A stretch of 64,000 bases of DNA from Imbricaverruca yamaguchii (lineage: Eukaryota > Arthropoda > Thecostraca > Neoverrucidae). A program made the translations under genes and the position numbers. Shown here one piece after another: positions 23,561 through 34,436 of this stretch. The notes below the pieces were generated by a model. The model did not search any database. It had not been told where the DNA came from and saw only the letters and a list, made by a program, of their open reading frames with translations. The stretch lies in contig JAOTOL010001635.1 of the NCBI GenBank assembly GCA_034440575.1, positions 2,835,001-2,899,000 of the forward strand, read 5' to 3'. Every line of letters starts with the position of its first letter. Within the stretch, counting starts at the first letter, position 1.

Positions 23561-24015
23561 TGCTCTCGAGACACCGTCTCTTTGTATGGCTTTGTTGCTT
23601 TTTGTGGCCCACGATGTTACTGAGGAACCGTCTTGTTTCCGAAGGCCATGATGCGTCTATTTAGTGCCCCGACTCGTTTTTTTTATGACCACGATACTTT
23701 TTGCCGGCCCAGCCTGTTATGTGGCCCTGATTCTGTCTATAAGACCCCGATATGCTGTCAGGACCTTCGCAAGTTTCCTGGCTCCTTTGCATATATTTGA
23801 AGCTCTAGTGGTGGTTTTGGGCCAATTGCGATTTTGGGAGACACGGCGCGTTTTTTTCGGGAGCCGCAACGTGGTTTCGCGGCCCCGCTTTGGAGCATGA
23901 AACGGAATGTAGTGGGATCCAATGTCATTTTGTGATCCCGGTGTAATGGTTGGTGGCCCACCGCTTCTTAGGTGGGAGCAATTTCCCCTGTTGCCCCTTT
24001 CCCCCTTGCCTCCCT
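23560..24015. repeat. Degenerate ~36-bp repeat rich in GGCCC
   Basis: Irregular units of the form 'GGGCCC-x-GATATG-C-TTTTTGTGGCC' recur every 35-40 bases. A better preserved array of the same style lies within the hAT element at 59880-60560, suggesting a shared origin. Confidence 0.5.
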
Positions 24016-24275
24016 TGGGCATGACACTAGATAGAGCTCATGTGAAATAGCACAAACAGTCTATGTCAAAATAATGCAAAGGATTTTTGTTGTGGATAGG
24101 TAGCTTAAAGTGGTTATTATGTTGTGCCCCTGGGCGCCATATGACCTTGCTGCATCCTTAAGCACCAATAGCCAAGCAAACCACCGTTCTGCACCCTGTT
24201 CATCGACATATGCGACATTCTTCTGGCGAGTTCCAGCTGCTCCGCGAACGTCGTGGATGACGGTCCAGCCACCAG

Positions 24276-24572
24276 GTGGTGACGGCTGATGGCTGTGCCG
24301 ACACATGCGGGTGGCCAGTGACGATGGTGGCGCCGCGCCAACAGACGGACGGCGGGTGCGCCCAGTTCCGCTGGACCGGCCACCAGCTGCTGCTGGACGA
24401 CGGGACTGTCAGGCCGGCCGAGTTCCGGCTGACGGCCGAGCTGACGGAGGACGGCACCGATGTGGTGCTCACCGGCCGCCGCCAGTTCTTGGTCGACTAC
24501 ACCCGGCTGAAGCTCTCTACCGAGGACAAGTTCCAGAAATACTTCAAGCCGGCGCTGCCCCTCACTGACCAG
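24276..24572 (+). CDS. A2M/TEP-like gene, exon 6 (MG3-MG4)
   Basis: 99 codons, phase 0 at both ends. The acceptor is taken as CCACCAG at 24275 because it keeps phase with exon 5; the polypyrimidine tract is weak, so the 5' boundary is the least certain part. It reads VVTADGCADTCGWPVT, then RQFLVDYTRLKLSTEDK and ends KYFKPALPLTDQ before donor GTGATG. The KYFKPxLPxT motif is the conserved MG3/MG4 boundary of the family ('YFKPGLP'). The exon is noticeably GC-rich relative to its introns, a general trait of the exons here. Three Cys near its start may form local disulfides. Confidence 0.9.
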
Positions 24573-24624
24573 GTGATGCATGACCTGTGGCTGGTCGGTG
24601 GCCTGCCGGCGCTGTAGAGTCTGG

Positions 24625-25050
24625 TCTAATAAATGCTTACTTTAGCCAGAATCTTCGAATTGATCTGTAATAGGCAAACATGCAAAATTAATATGTAGTC
24701 GAAAACGAAAAAAAGAAAAATTACTCTCATACGTTTTGTTGCATCCCTAAAGATAAGCAAATGCTGAAAGTTTCATTAAATATCTGTATCCGTTAAAGCG
24801 GTGACGACTGGTTGAACATTTTTGGAGGTGATCTCACTTGACCTAGACTAACTTATTGACCCTAGATGACCTGACTTCAAATGTTTGACACAACACGAAA
24901 AATTGATGTGGAAAAACATATGCCAAATTTCAGTGCGCTATCGCGAGAAATGTTTTACATGTTTTACCTCTCCGCGAATAACCTGATGGGGGGGGGAGGT
25001 TCAAGGCCACCCTCCGAGACGGCGCGGGATAATAACAGACAGTTTTGTGG
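24625..25050 (+). repeat. Dispersed repeat family R-B, partial copy
   Basis: Shares long blocks with 32127-32490 and 51700-51960, for example GCTGAAAGTTTCATTAAA and the 'TGACCT(C/A)ACTTGACCT' half-site string. Only the 3' part of the family is present here. No coding capacity seen. Confidence 0.75.
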
Positions 25051-25651
25051 AAAATCCATATAAAATTAAAAATACACCAGTTTGAGCTTCGAGCAGGACC
25101 TCCCTTTAATTTCGTGTAGTTATTTCAGATCGTGTTTTTTCTGCTAGAACGATCAATTTTGCTTGACATTTTTTCTGATTGCGGGGCTTCCCAGCTCCTC
25201 CACTTCATGTCCTATCCGAGATCTCCCACCTGAACGCGTATATATCCCTTTCATTACTTTGAGTCTCACTGGCCGTACGTCACGGCTAGTGCCACTAGAC
25301 ATGACTGCTTTGTGGTGCACCTATACAAGTAGAGCAGAGACGACGGAGAAGAGAAGCAAATCCGAGCTGATGATATAATAAACGTGGCCATGAGAGGTTC
25401 ATTGTTTCACGGCATACTCATTCAGTTTACAAACTTTTTGTGCCAGCTGAATTGGAGTTTTGTTCATTTTGATAATTAGGATAGGCAAAACCAGCGCGTC
25501 CAGCTGGTTTTAGTCATGGCTAATATCGAACAAGGACACATGCTTTACGAGGCTTGCCACTCCTACGGTTGAGCTATGCACCCTGTATACATGTTCGCTA
25601 GCGCATGGCTGTTATTCTCCAGCCTGTGTGTAACACCGTCACATTGTGCAG
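25051..25651. other. End of intron 6
   Basis: No feature recognised before the acceptor CATTGTGCAG of exon 7. Confidence 0.55.
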
Positions 25652-25749
25652 ATCGCAGTGGAACTTCCAGACGGGAGCCCAGCGGCAGGCGAGTTAGTGG
25701 AGCTGTGCTACAAGCTGCACCGCAAAAGCTCCAGCGACAGCTACCTCTT
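25652..25749 (+). CDS. A2M/TEP-like gene, exon 7 (MG4)
   Basis: Acceptor CATTGTGCAG, donor GTGAGT. It reads IAVELPDGSPAAGELVELCY then KLHRKSSSDSYL, phase 0 in and phase 2 out. LPDGSPAAGxxVE(L/V)C is the classic MG4 strand following YFKPxLP in exon 6, so the two exons confirm each other. Confidence 0.94.
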
Positions 25750-26275
25750 GTGAGTCGCCGCTGCTGCGCACCAACTTACCACTGACTCACATCCGGGAGG
25801 AGGGGCTGAGGACAACGCTGGGGCCGCTATAACGCTGGCGACGTCACGTCTACCAGATCCGCCTAACTGACTCCGGGTATTTCCGCTGATGTGCCGAGCT
25901 GTCACGGCTTGACTTGCTCTGATCGGTATCACACGAATGTGTGGGAGAAAGCTAGCTGATGAAGATCACTTGTTCCGGAGTTGTTCTTAATACTTGTAGC
26001 GTTCGCAAACAGCTTAAACAGATGGATAACCTGTGAGCACACTGGGCAACAGTCTATTGCCTATTCCTTGCCGCCATCGCGTGGAGGAACGCATGCAGAA
26101 CAACTGGCTATGCATAGTCATCGGATTCCTTAATAACATGCACCGTACGTGAGCAGAAGAACACATTGCACTGCCACAGCCTCGATCGAGCCGCCGTTTA
26201 TGATCGGCAATGGCCAGTTGCGCCGCTCCCCTCCCCCCCCAACACGTCCACTGCCGTCGCCTGCCGCGTGTCCAG
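25750..26275. other. Start of intron 7
   Basis: No gene recognised up to the TA at 26276-26277 that flanks the next long-TIR element. A C-run lies at 26231-26240. Confidence 0.5.
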
Positions 26276-26277
26276 TA

Positions 26278-28704
26278 TGTTGGTCCGGTTTGCACACTTT
26301 TTGCCAAAATCGATAGCAGTTCCCCCTCATTTGATGCATTTTGGGCCGCTGAACACGATGGAAGCATCAGAAATGCAAATTTCTCACATCTTTTGATGGC
26401 CTCGGCCACTTGAAGATTTTGGCTGTGGCAAAATTTTGGACATTTCTCCATCTCATAAGCGGTAATAAGACGATGTAATGTCCGCTTGAGCATCACATCG
26501 TCGAGGAAATTCATTTTCGATTATTTGGCACCGTTTCCAAGATGCTAACTGTCTTATTACCTCAGATTTCGCCTTCTGAAGTATGGAAGGTTCGAGCGGT
26601 TCCCTGGGCTGCCAACATATGGCAGGCCTAGCGAGCCCGGCTGCCTTCCAAATGCCTGATGACGGACGCATTTGTACCTTCCACCAAGCGTGGTTTAGCG
26701 TCTTGCTGCACTGGTACCGTCTCAACTAACTTATCGGTTATGTTTTATGTAAATTAGAGAGGCAAATACACAAAAATAACAAGTTACACATTCTACAGTG
26801 AAATAATCGCACATATTGGTTGAACAGAGGTGGTACTGCGCAGAACATGCCATGCGAAGCCTGGCCGGAATCGCAACAAAGTAATCAACATGAAGCCAGT
26901 ATTATCCCTGATATCTGTATGTATTTTGTAAAAGATGTATTCTATGTGTTCCGTCCGATCATCTGTCATCACCATTCCGCCACCGCCACTACAGGCTATG
27001 TAGGGCCTATTTGCCCTACATAGCCCTCTTCAAGAGGCTCGATGGGCCGAACACCAGTCCCTCCAGCTTCTCGGTTCCCATCGGCAAGCTTCTGTCGGGC
27101 CCGGTGCACCAGTTGCCTATCGCTCAGTTCCAGCCCCTGACAACAGCTGAGCTACCGCCGCTGTCAGATGATGTCAGACGCAATCTGAGCTCAGATCTGC
27201 GCCTGCTGGTGCAGTGCGCCCAGTGTTCGGGCGATGGAAACGAAGTAGCGCAGCGCGTTCACGGCTAGCTCAGTATGGCGCGGTGGCACACCGCACATAG
27301 CAGACTGTTGCGTGTCTACATGGCCCAACAGAACCCTAGTGCCTAGATGCAGACGCTTTCATTGTACGTTGTGGGCGTTAACATCCCAACAGAGCTGGCT
27401 ATTAGACACCGGCCGGACATGGTGGAAGCGCCGCACCACCTGTACGACCAGCTCGAGTGGCAGCGCCGCCACATGATCGGCGATGATCTGGCCGAAGTGC
27501 AGAGGAGACTGCGGGAACGCCATGATGAGGCACACTAATGCCGTCGTCCTCGGCATGCTCGTGAACGAACGCCAAGAGATCCGAGCCCGAGCGATCCAGC
27601 TCATCGGTGAGGCCCGTCAGCACCGGCAGCCTATGCAGCCAGTCCGGGCTTACAAATGCCCGGAAATAAATCTCCGGGCCAGAAACTTCATGGAGTTGGT
27701 GGATTTGCAGCACCACTAGGCAGATATCGAGCCATTCCTGACCCGCTCACTTGGCGGCGATGTGCTGGCGCGTCTGCTGGACGAGCCTCAGCGAACTGGC
27801 ATTCCCTGCCACATGCAGGCGACGGAGCGAAGTGTAAAGCTGCCCATGGAGTCGGCGGCGGCTGTCACCAGCAAGGACCACCAGGACGGCTATGGCCTGA
27901 ATAAAGTGGTCTTCCGTCGCCGGTTCCGAGCCAGTGAGTGAGTGAGCGCCGCTGCGGCGAGTCTCAGCACGGCGGGCTGTTGCGGGGTGGCCTGGTGGCG
28001 GCGGCGGAATGGTGATGACAGATGATCGAACGGAATACATAAAATGCACCTTTTACAAAATACATACAGATATCAGGGATAACACTGGTTCCATGTTAAT
28101 TACCTTGTTGCGACTCCGGGCAGGCTTCGCAGGGCATGTTCTGCGCAGTACCACCTTTGTTCAACCAATATGTGCGATTATTTCACTGTATAATTTGTTG
28201 CCTGTTGTTTTTGTGTATTTGCATCTCTAATTCACATAAAACATAAACGATAAGTTCGTTGAGACGGTACCAGTGCATCAAGACGCTAAACCACGCTTGG
28301 TGGAAGGTACAAACGCGTCCGTCATCAGGCATTTGGAAGGCAGTCGGGCTCGCCAGGCCTGCCATCTGCTGGCAGCCCAGGGAACCGCTCAAACCTTCCA
28401 TACTTCAGAAGGCGAAATCTGAGGTAATAAGACAGCTAGCATCTTGGAAACGGTGCCAAGTAATCGAAAATGAATTTCCTCGACGATGTAATGCTCAAGC
28501 AGACTCATTTTTCCACCAGTCCGCTTATGAGATGCAGAAATGTCCAAAGTTTTGTCCCAGACAAAATCTTCAAGTGGCCGGGGCCATCAAAAGATGTGAG
28601 AAATTTGCATTTCTGATGATTCCATCGTGTTCAGCGGCCGAAAATGTATCAAATGAGGGGAGCTGCTATCGATTTTGGCAAAAAGTGTGCAAACCGGACC
28701 AACC
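26278..28704 (+). mobile_element. Long-TIR transposon FB2 (TA-flanked)
   Basis: A 2.43-kb element. Inverted arms of about 712 bp (26278-26990 and 27993-28704) enclose a unique 1-kb centre. Tips are TGTTGGTCCGG and, reverse complemented, GGTTGGTCCGG, each followed by TTTGCACACTTTTTGCC. TA flanks both ends (26276-26277 and 28705-28706). The arms are similar but not identical (a small indel near 26460-26490 against 28500-28520), which argues against an assembly mirror. Open frames inside the arms on both strands (MRRYQ... type) are not recognisable proteins. The centre carries a broken family A gene. Confidence 0.8.
27010..27930 (+). pseudogene. Broken family A gene inside FB2
   Basis: Read across frameshifts and stops, the centre of FB2 gives, in order: RNLSSDLRLLVQCAQCS, then LSMARWHTAHSRLLRVYM, LAIRHRPDMVEAPHHLYDQL, VNERQEIRARAIQLIGEAR, YKCPEINLRARNFMELVDL, IEPFLTRSLGGD, and IPCHMQATERSVKLPMES. 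From memory this is the same order of blocks as the unnamed protein family typified by HSRWLTTANRLLRLYV-like and FPCHTQAVERCVKLV-like motifs. It is collinear with the minus-strand remnant in FB1. At least three disruptions make it non-functional. No biochemical role is known to me. Confidence 0.65.
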
Positions 28705-28706
28705 TA

Positions 28707-28985
28707 GTGTTCAGCGTCGGTACCTCCCGGTCCTGAGAGCACACGGCGACGTTCCTGCCCTCCACGGCGTCAAGGACGGTGGCGATACACAAGGATGTTG
28801 GGTAGATGTAGTCGCAGAAGTATAGTAATATCTGTGAAAAACTCCATACAGCCTGTCGTATAAGATTTTGATCGACATGCGGTGGATGAAACAGTGAAGA
28901 GTGAAGAGGTTGATATGCTAGAGGTTAAATCCACATCGACACAAATGCACTGTTGTTTTCTAGTATTGTCATAGTTTTCAATTAA
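28707..28985. other. Intron 7, unassigned
   Basis: Short gap between FB2 and the transposase fragment, with no recognised feature. Confidence 0.4.
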
Positions 28986-28989
28986 TGGG

Positions 28990-29290
28990 ATATTTTCAAT
29001 TGAGGGACCGAGAGGTCTTAAAACCAGAAGAGGCCTATGATTTCCAAGCCGCTTATGGTACCCCACGTCGTACACGAGTGTATGGCTGGCAATCCCGGGT
29101 GTGTCGGGATGGGGGTGGACCCCGTGGTCCAGGGCTGTGCAGAGTATGTCTTTGACCATACCTGGTGGTGCGCCTCATGCCTAAAGTTGGTTCTTCTTGA
29201 TGCTGATGCGGCCATCCAAGTGAAAATGGACTTCGTCAATGAAACAAAGGTGCAAAACCAGCTCGGGTGATTAGCACTGCCCAATTAGCC
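28990..29290 (-). pseudogene. Tc1/mariner-type transposase fragment
   Basis: On the minus strand, VLHLCFIDEVHFHLDGRISI (about 29265-29206) resembles the second catalytic-Asp block of mariner-like DDE transposases, where 'F-x-D-E-(S/A)-H-F-x-L-x-G' is typical. Further shifted frames give a WG..R..Q-like stretch and a GIIGP-like end (near 29030). Two stops follow immediately, so it is a short dead fragment. Confidence 0.5.
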
Positions 29291-29294
29291 ACCT

Positions 29295-29990
29295 GTAGCA
29301 GCTAACTATATCCTCACAATTATTCTGAAGAAGTTGTTGCATTGTCCAGAGCTTGCATCAATGTAGGTCCTGGTCTTCTTTATGTATTATTTTAGCAGTA
29401 GCATTCATGCAGCCGATTTCTCAGGAAATACACCTCGCCGACATCCGTGGACTTTGGGCAATCAGCTGTTATGCATTTCGAACCACCTCTTCAGTTCTGA
29501 CTATCCTCTTTTCCTCGGTTGAGCTTTCCCAAAGGGCGGGCCGAAATTATGCTGCGGTTTGTTGTTGTCTTTGTTTTGAAGTGATTCCGTGAATGCAGCT
29601 GAGTTCAGATAATATATTTTAGGAGAAAACAAAACTGAAAGATTTTGATTTTGTGGGTAGTGTTGTGCCTAGATAAACAACAACCAGCATGATGTCAACT
29701 GGCACAGCTTCACCAAAGAAATTATCGCACGTGCTGTCACATCGTGCAACTAAGTTATTAACTTCTTATTCAGCGTCACCTCTTGATCGAATTTGAATGT
29801 GGCAGTTTTTGTGAGCCACCTTTCATTGACATAAAGGAGAGAACAAAGACGTCAGGATTATCGCAACATTGACATCACTTCAGGTCAATGATCGTGGTAT
29901 ATTCGAAAATTTGAAAAAAAGTTGCAAGCTTTTGAAACTATGACATATAGCAGTTGTTGGAGCTATTTTTCCGGTTTGGACTCCCAAGGA
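29295..29990. other. Intron 7, unassigned
   Basis: AT-rich DNA with no recognised feature. Confidence 0.4.
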
Positions 29991-29995
29991 GCTGG

Positions 29996-30335
29996 GTGCC
30001 GCCTGGTTAGCTCAGTGGATAGAGCGGTGGCCTGTGAAGGTCTCCTCGTCTTGGCACAGTGGGTTCGAGTTGCTTCACACGCTCGCAATTAAGGCCTCCA
30101 GCTGGGATGGCCAGTTGGCAACTGGCCAGACAAGGTCAGAGGCGTAGGTGCCAGGCGCCCGGACCCGCTATGTGCTTACGTTAAACTCTCAGTCAACACT
30201 GTGCGATATAACTGGTATTTACCGATCGGGAGGTGGGTTCAGTGCAACAAGCTTGCGCTTATCAATGACTGGGATACTTGAAATCTCATCAGCAACAACT
30301 CTATGCTTTTCGATATGGATATTTTATAACCGATG
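29996..30335 (+). repeat. tRNA-derived SINE, copy 1
   Basis: The 5' end carries a clear box A (TGGTTAGCTCAGTGG) and, after about 45 bases, a box B (GTGGGTTCGAGTTGC), followed by a non-tRNA body containing GCCAGTTGGCAACTGGCC, TAAACTCTCAGTCAA and CGATCGGGAGGTGGG. The same body occurs at 30565-30830, which establishes a dispersed SINE family rather than a tRNA gene. Confidence 0.8.
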
Positions 30336-30564
30336 CAGTTCATGCTTCCAAAACCCCTAATAAATAACTAATCAAATTTATTTTAAAACAGACGCTATAA
30401 ATTGAAAATATATTTTGTATGTTATTAATTTTTGAACCGACGTATGTCAGCCACTTCACATGAATTACGGTCCAAGTTGCACGGAGTTTGCAACATTAAT
30501 AGATGGACAGGGACGTCAAGTTGTCTCCCCTGTTACTCAGCACGCTAGCCTGAATTAGCCTCCC

Positions 30565-30830
30565 CGTCTAAACAAAAAAACGGGCTACGAGTCGTTTCAC
30601 GCGCTCGCATGTGACCCCTACCGGGAGTGCCAGTTGGCAACTGGCCCGATTAGGTCGGGGACGAGCTATCGGAGCAGCCGTGTCGGTGCACTGACGGTGT
30701 GATAAACTCTCGGTCAAAATTCTGCCGTTGAACTGGAATTCATCGATCGGGTGGTGGGGGCCAGGGTTCACGTAACAAACTCTGCTCAGCAATAGCACCT
30801 ACATCCATTAAGCCTCCCCAGCAATAATTC
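30565..30830 (+). repeat. tRNA-derived SINE, copy 2 (5'-truncated)
   Basis: Shares with copy 1 the blocks CGCTCGCA, AGTTGGCAACTGGCC, TAAACTCTCGGTCAA and CATCGATCGGGTGGTGG. It lacks the tRNA-like head, as expected from 5' truncation or erosion. Confidence 0.75.
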
Positions 30831-31041
30831 TGACTATTTTTTAAAAAGCTTCAGCTCGATGCACACTCCCTAGCCTGTTCCCGAAAACCCGATGTGAAGG
30901 TATGATCTCATTCCCCTTCGCTGTCACGGAATGAGCTAGATAATCGTTGACCTGACAGTGTGTGAACTTGGCAATGCAATATGCACAGGCTGGATATTCT
31001 TGATCGCAGATGTCACCTTACCCTGATCGGCGTGTTTGCAG

Positions 31042-31174
31042 CCAGCATGGACGTTCGACAGTGGTCGCGAATCCTGCGGAGTCCACCTGTGTCAATGCGA
31101 CATCCGACAGCCGTGGCAAAGTTGTCTTCGCCGTGCTGGTTCCAGATCCCGAGGTGGCGAAAATATCAATACAG
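31042..31174 (+). CDS. A2M/TEP-like gene, exon 8 (MG4-MG5)
   Basis: Acceptor GTGTTTGCAG, donor GTATGT. One base completes the Phe codon of exon 7, then QHGRSTVVANPAESTCVNAT, SDSRGKVVFAVLVPD and EVAKISIQ follow, ending in phase 0. C-x-x-T-x-D-x-x-G-x-(V/A)-x-F is the conserved MG4 pattern in which the domain's 'TDxxGxxxF' strand precedes an I-x-I strand. The intron before it contains the FB2 element and two SINEs. Confidence 0.9.
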
Positions 31175-31344
31175 GTATGTCAGTGCCGACTGGCAATATC
31201 CTCGGGCGTAACAGTGCCGCGTGTAGTGCGACTCAAGCTGTCAAGTCCGTCTGGCATGGGATTGTCAGCTGGACTTATAGCAAACAGAATACAGCACTCG
31301 AACATATTAAGCTACCGTAAGATCGTGTGGCTCATACTGCATGT

Positions 31345-31605
31345 CGCTTCTAAATATGGCAACCTTCGAACGGCAGCGTTACTCCTAACAGAGACCTGGA
31401 AACGGCATGCCACTCCTAAGTACGGGGATCCGTGAATGGCAGTGTCACGAAACATGGGAGCCTGCAAAGGGCGGTGTTGCTTATAAATGTGGGAACTTGC
31501 GAGCGGCAGCGTTGCTCCTAACCGAGACCTGGAAACGGCAATGTCACTTCCAAATACGGGAACCTGCTCACGGAAATGGCACTCTTGGACAGGAAGACTC
31601 AGGCT
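31345..31605. repeat. Degenerate ~60/125-bp tandem repeat
   Basis: Blocks such as CGGCAGCGTTACTCCTAACA / GAGACCTGGAAACGGCA recur at about 31371 and 31505, with intermediate degraded copies. No coding meaning seen. Confidence 0.65.
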
Positions 31606-31724
31606 GCCAACACTGACTTCTCGACATCTCGCGGATGTCTGATGGCGTGCCTCCGAATTCCCATTTCATATTATTGATGGGCAGTTTTCATATAGGTCGA
31701 ATTGCTTCCCCTATTAACTGTGTT

Positions 31725-32490
31725 AACCCATCTCCCCGGTCAGATCCTCACAACCCGTCTCTTGGGGCGGGGGAGTCGATAGGGACCCCCTCTAATCTAC
31801 AAACTAAGCATCGCACGAAAACGAAATAGGTGTCGTCGGAAAGCGCTCGACGAGTAGGGCCAGACATCACCTCCAAAAATTATCACACAAAATGACATGA
31901 ATATGGGACCTAGATTTTCACGTTTCTGGCTCTGGAGAGTTCATTCTGAGGGAAATGTGAAAAAATAAATCAGAAAAGGAAAGCGAAGCCGAGCAGGATA
32001 ATAAAATGTTTCGTCACCAAGTTTTTTCCTTAAAACTTTTGAGTTTTCAAGTTTGCTTGAATTTTCCTTTTCTAATGGGTAGAGCGGACAGAAAAATGTT
32101 GTTCGAAGCGAATTTACTACCATAAAAAATGCTTACTTCATCCAGAATGTTCGATTTTAACTGTAATGGCAAATACAAAACTAAGAAGTAATCCAAAACT
32201 GGACAATAAAAAGTCCTCTTGTGCATTTTGGTGCAACCCTAAAGATAAGCAAACGCTGAAAGTTTCATTAAAATATCTTTATCCGTTAAAGCGTAGCGAC
32301 GGGTCGAACTTTTTTGGAGGTGACCTCACTTGACCTTAACTAACTTGTTGACCCTACATGACCAGGCTTCAAACTGTTGACATAACATGCCAAATCTCGG
32401 CGCGCTACCGCGCGCGGTTCTGACACTGTCCGCTAATAACCTTGGGGGGCTCATCAACGACCACCGTTCAGAGACGACGCGGGTTAAGAA
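31725..32490 (+). repeat. Dispersed repeat family R-B, long copy
   Basis: The most complete of three copies in the window (others at 24625-25050 and 51285-51965). Shared blocks include the GTCTCGGGG/GTCTTGGGG head, CGAAAACGAAA, GAAAGC(G/A)CTCGACGAGTAGG and the GCTGAAAGTTTCATTAAAAT block. No open frame of note; type unknown. Confidence 0.75.
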
Positions 32491-32504
32491 GATTATTTAG
32501 CCTA

Positions 32505-32762
32505 AATATTGTCCGCATTGTTTTGAAATACATTCAATGATGAACGCCCCACAACAGCATCAGGTGGCCCATTCCATCGATCAACCACTCTTCGACTGAA
32601 AACCTATTGTCTCTTTACTGTCCCACACCTCGACTTCTCTGACCTGAATTTATGACCCCAATGGTATGTTCAGTAGAGGAGCATCATTCAGATTAACCTT
32701 ATCAAACCCTTTAGCAATATTTGAATTTCAACCATGTCACCCGTAAATCTTACATACTTGAG
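32505..32762 (-). pseudogene. 3' end of a second LINE (CR1/L2-like tail)
   Basis: On the minus strand, SRRVVDRWNGPPDAVVGRSS then LNVFQNNADN (about 32600-32520) matches the generic LINE C-terminus 'RVV..WN.LP..VV...SLN.FK...D'. Only the C-terminal end is present; the rest is truncated. Confidence 0.65.
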
Positions 32763-32854
32763 TGAGTATACATATAGTCATAAGTTTGTCTGAACATTAT
32801 AGGTCAGAACCCACAGGAGAGACTAATGGCTTTGCGCTACACTATTTCTGGCAC

Positions 32855-32915
<61 letters not shown>

Positions 32916-32990
32916 TCTATATATATATAGATGTATATATACATATATATACATATATATATATATACACATATACATATATCTAGGTAA
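32855..32990. repeat. TA-rich microsatellite
   Basis: (TA)n with periodic CATA/GATG interruptions, 130 bp. Confidence 0.95.
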
Positions 32991-33009
32991 GTGCCTCATG
33001 CCTGTGCAG

Positions 33010-34370
33010 AATATTCGAAGTGGGGTCGCACATAGACCAAGTACAGTTTTATGACTTCCTTGTTCACACTCCTATTAGCACGCGCCCTAGAGGGCCTCTG
33101 AAAATTACGCGCACTGGAGGGGGCGGATTCCGCCCCCTTAAGATCTCTGCTCCCATTAAGGCTAGAGCAACGAAATTCCCAGGGTGGATGGGCACGATAG
33201 TTAACTCTATTGTGTATAAAGTTCGTGACGTTGGGTCAATATCTTCAAGGTCAAATGAGGTCAAAATAGCAAATGTTCTGATTTTGCGTGGCTTGGCTTG
33301 TCATTGTTATGGATCGCTATGATTGTGTTTAAATGCTACAAAATTGGGATTAATGATGTCTTGGACATTACTAATGATGCAATACACATGCCAGATCCGC
33401 CATTTGACCTCAGGCCACCGATATGGGAGCACTTTCAGGTCATTACCTGCTCCAGTTACCGGAACAGGGCTGCCCACCTGACTGCTCCGTTGGGCGACTC
33501 GGCACAATTGGCTTCGCAAAGAAAGGAATGAAATACATGAATAAAGTATAGAAACGCTTAGGCACACAATGACAAATTTCCGGATGCGTAGGTTGTAACA
33601 GGAAAAGTGACATCAATCGCATGGCAGTCATTTCCATTTACGACAACATTCCATTTGACCAAGTTTGGTTCCATTAGCCTGTCATGATGACCTCGGCGAC
33701 CTAACATGGCTTTTAAATTATATAGCATAACAATATGCAAGAAACAAGTCGCTAGTGTTAAGAAGATTTCCCTTTTGCCAATATACGGGAAGCGCATCAG
33801 CGCCGATTTTTGTGGTCTGGCGCTGCGATTAAATTTTTTTTAACGGCCCATAGCTTAAAATCTTGTCGCCGATTTTCATTTTTCTGGCTTTAACTAATGC
33901 GCCTGTCATTTCTAAACAGGTACGGGAAAATGGCGTATATCGGCCTGTACAATATGAAGTTGTGTACGAAACATCGGAGGGGTGGGCGAATTTCACCCTC
34001 CACCCCTTCAGGACGTGTGTTAACCTGTAATGAACTTGACTTGACTTGAACTCGGTGACCTGACATGACGTTGAAGCAATGTAGCATAACAATATACATC
34101 AAACAAGTCACTAGTATTGCCAAGAACACTTCCTTTTTGCCAATATACGGGAAGCGCATCATCGGCGATATTTGTGGTCTGGCGCTGATTTTTTTTTGTC
34201 TTTACCTACCCCTAACTCGAAAAATTTTCGGTGGATTTTCGTTTTTCCTGCTTTAAGCAACGTGCCGTTCATTTTTAAGCAGGTACACAAACAATGGCGT
34301 ATATCCGCTGGTAAAATCGGGAGTTAACTGCGAAAAACCGGAGGGGTGGGCGGACTTCGCTCCCCTCCAG
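33010..34370 (-). repeat. Dispersed repeat family R-A, copy 2 (with internal duplication)
   Basis: Matches 8435-9470 in the opposite orientation. The inner block carrying GGCGTATATC and CCGGAGGGGTGGGCG-like sequence occurs twice, at about 33930-34020 and 34290-34380, each preceded by a GCCAATATACGGGAAGCGCA block (33778 and 34139), so this copy contains a tandem duplication of about 360 bp. Confidence 0.7.
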
Positions 34371-34436
34371 GGCGCGTGTTAATCATTCCCAGCATTTGTC
34401 ATATTCCTAGAGGAGGTGAGGAAGGGAGTTAAGGGG

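Noticed and set aside
26453..28825. Mirror-image frames beginning MRRYQ on both strands (90 and 188 codons)
   Set aside because: They lie in the inverted arms of FB2 and do not resemble a known protein; similarity between them is due to the arms being inverted copies.
29996..30080. A functional tRNA gene
   Set aside because: Boxes A and B are present, but the acceptor and anticodon stems do not close and the body is shared with a second dispersed copy, so it is a SINE.
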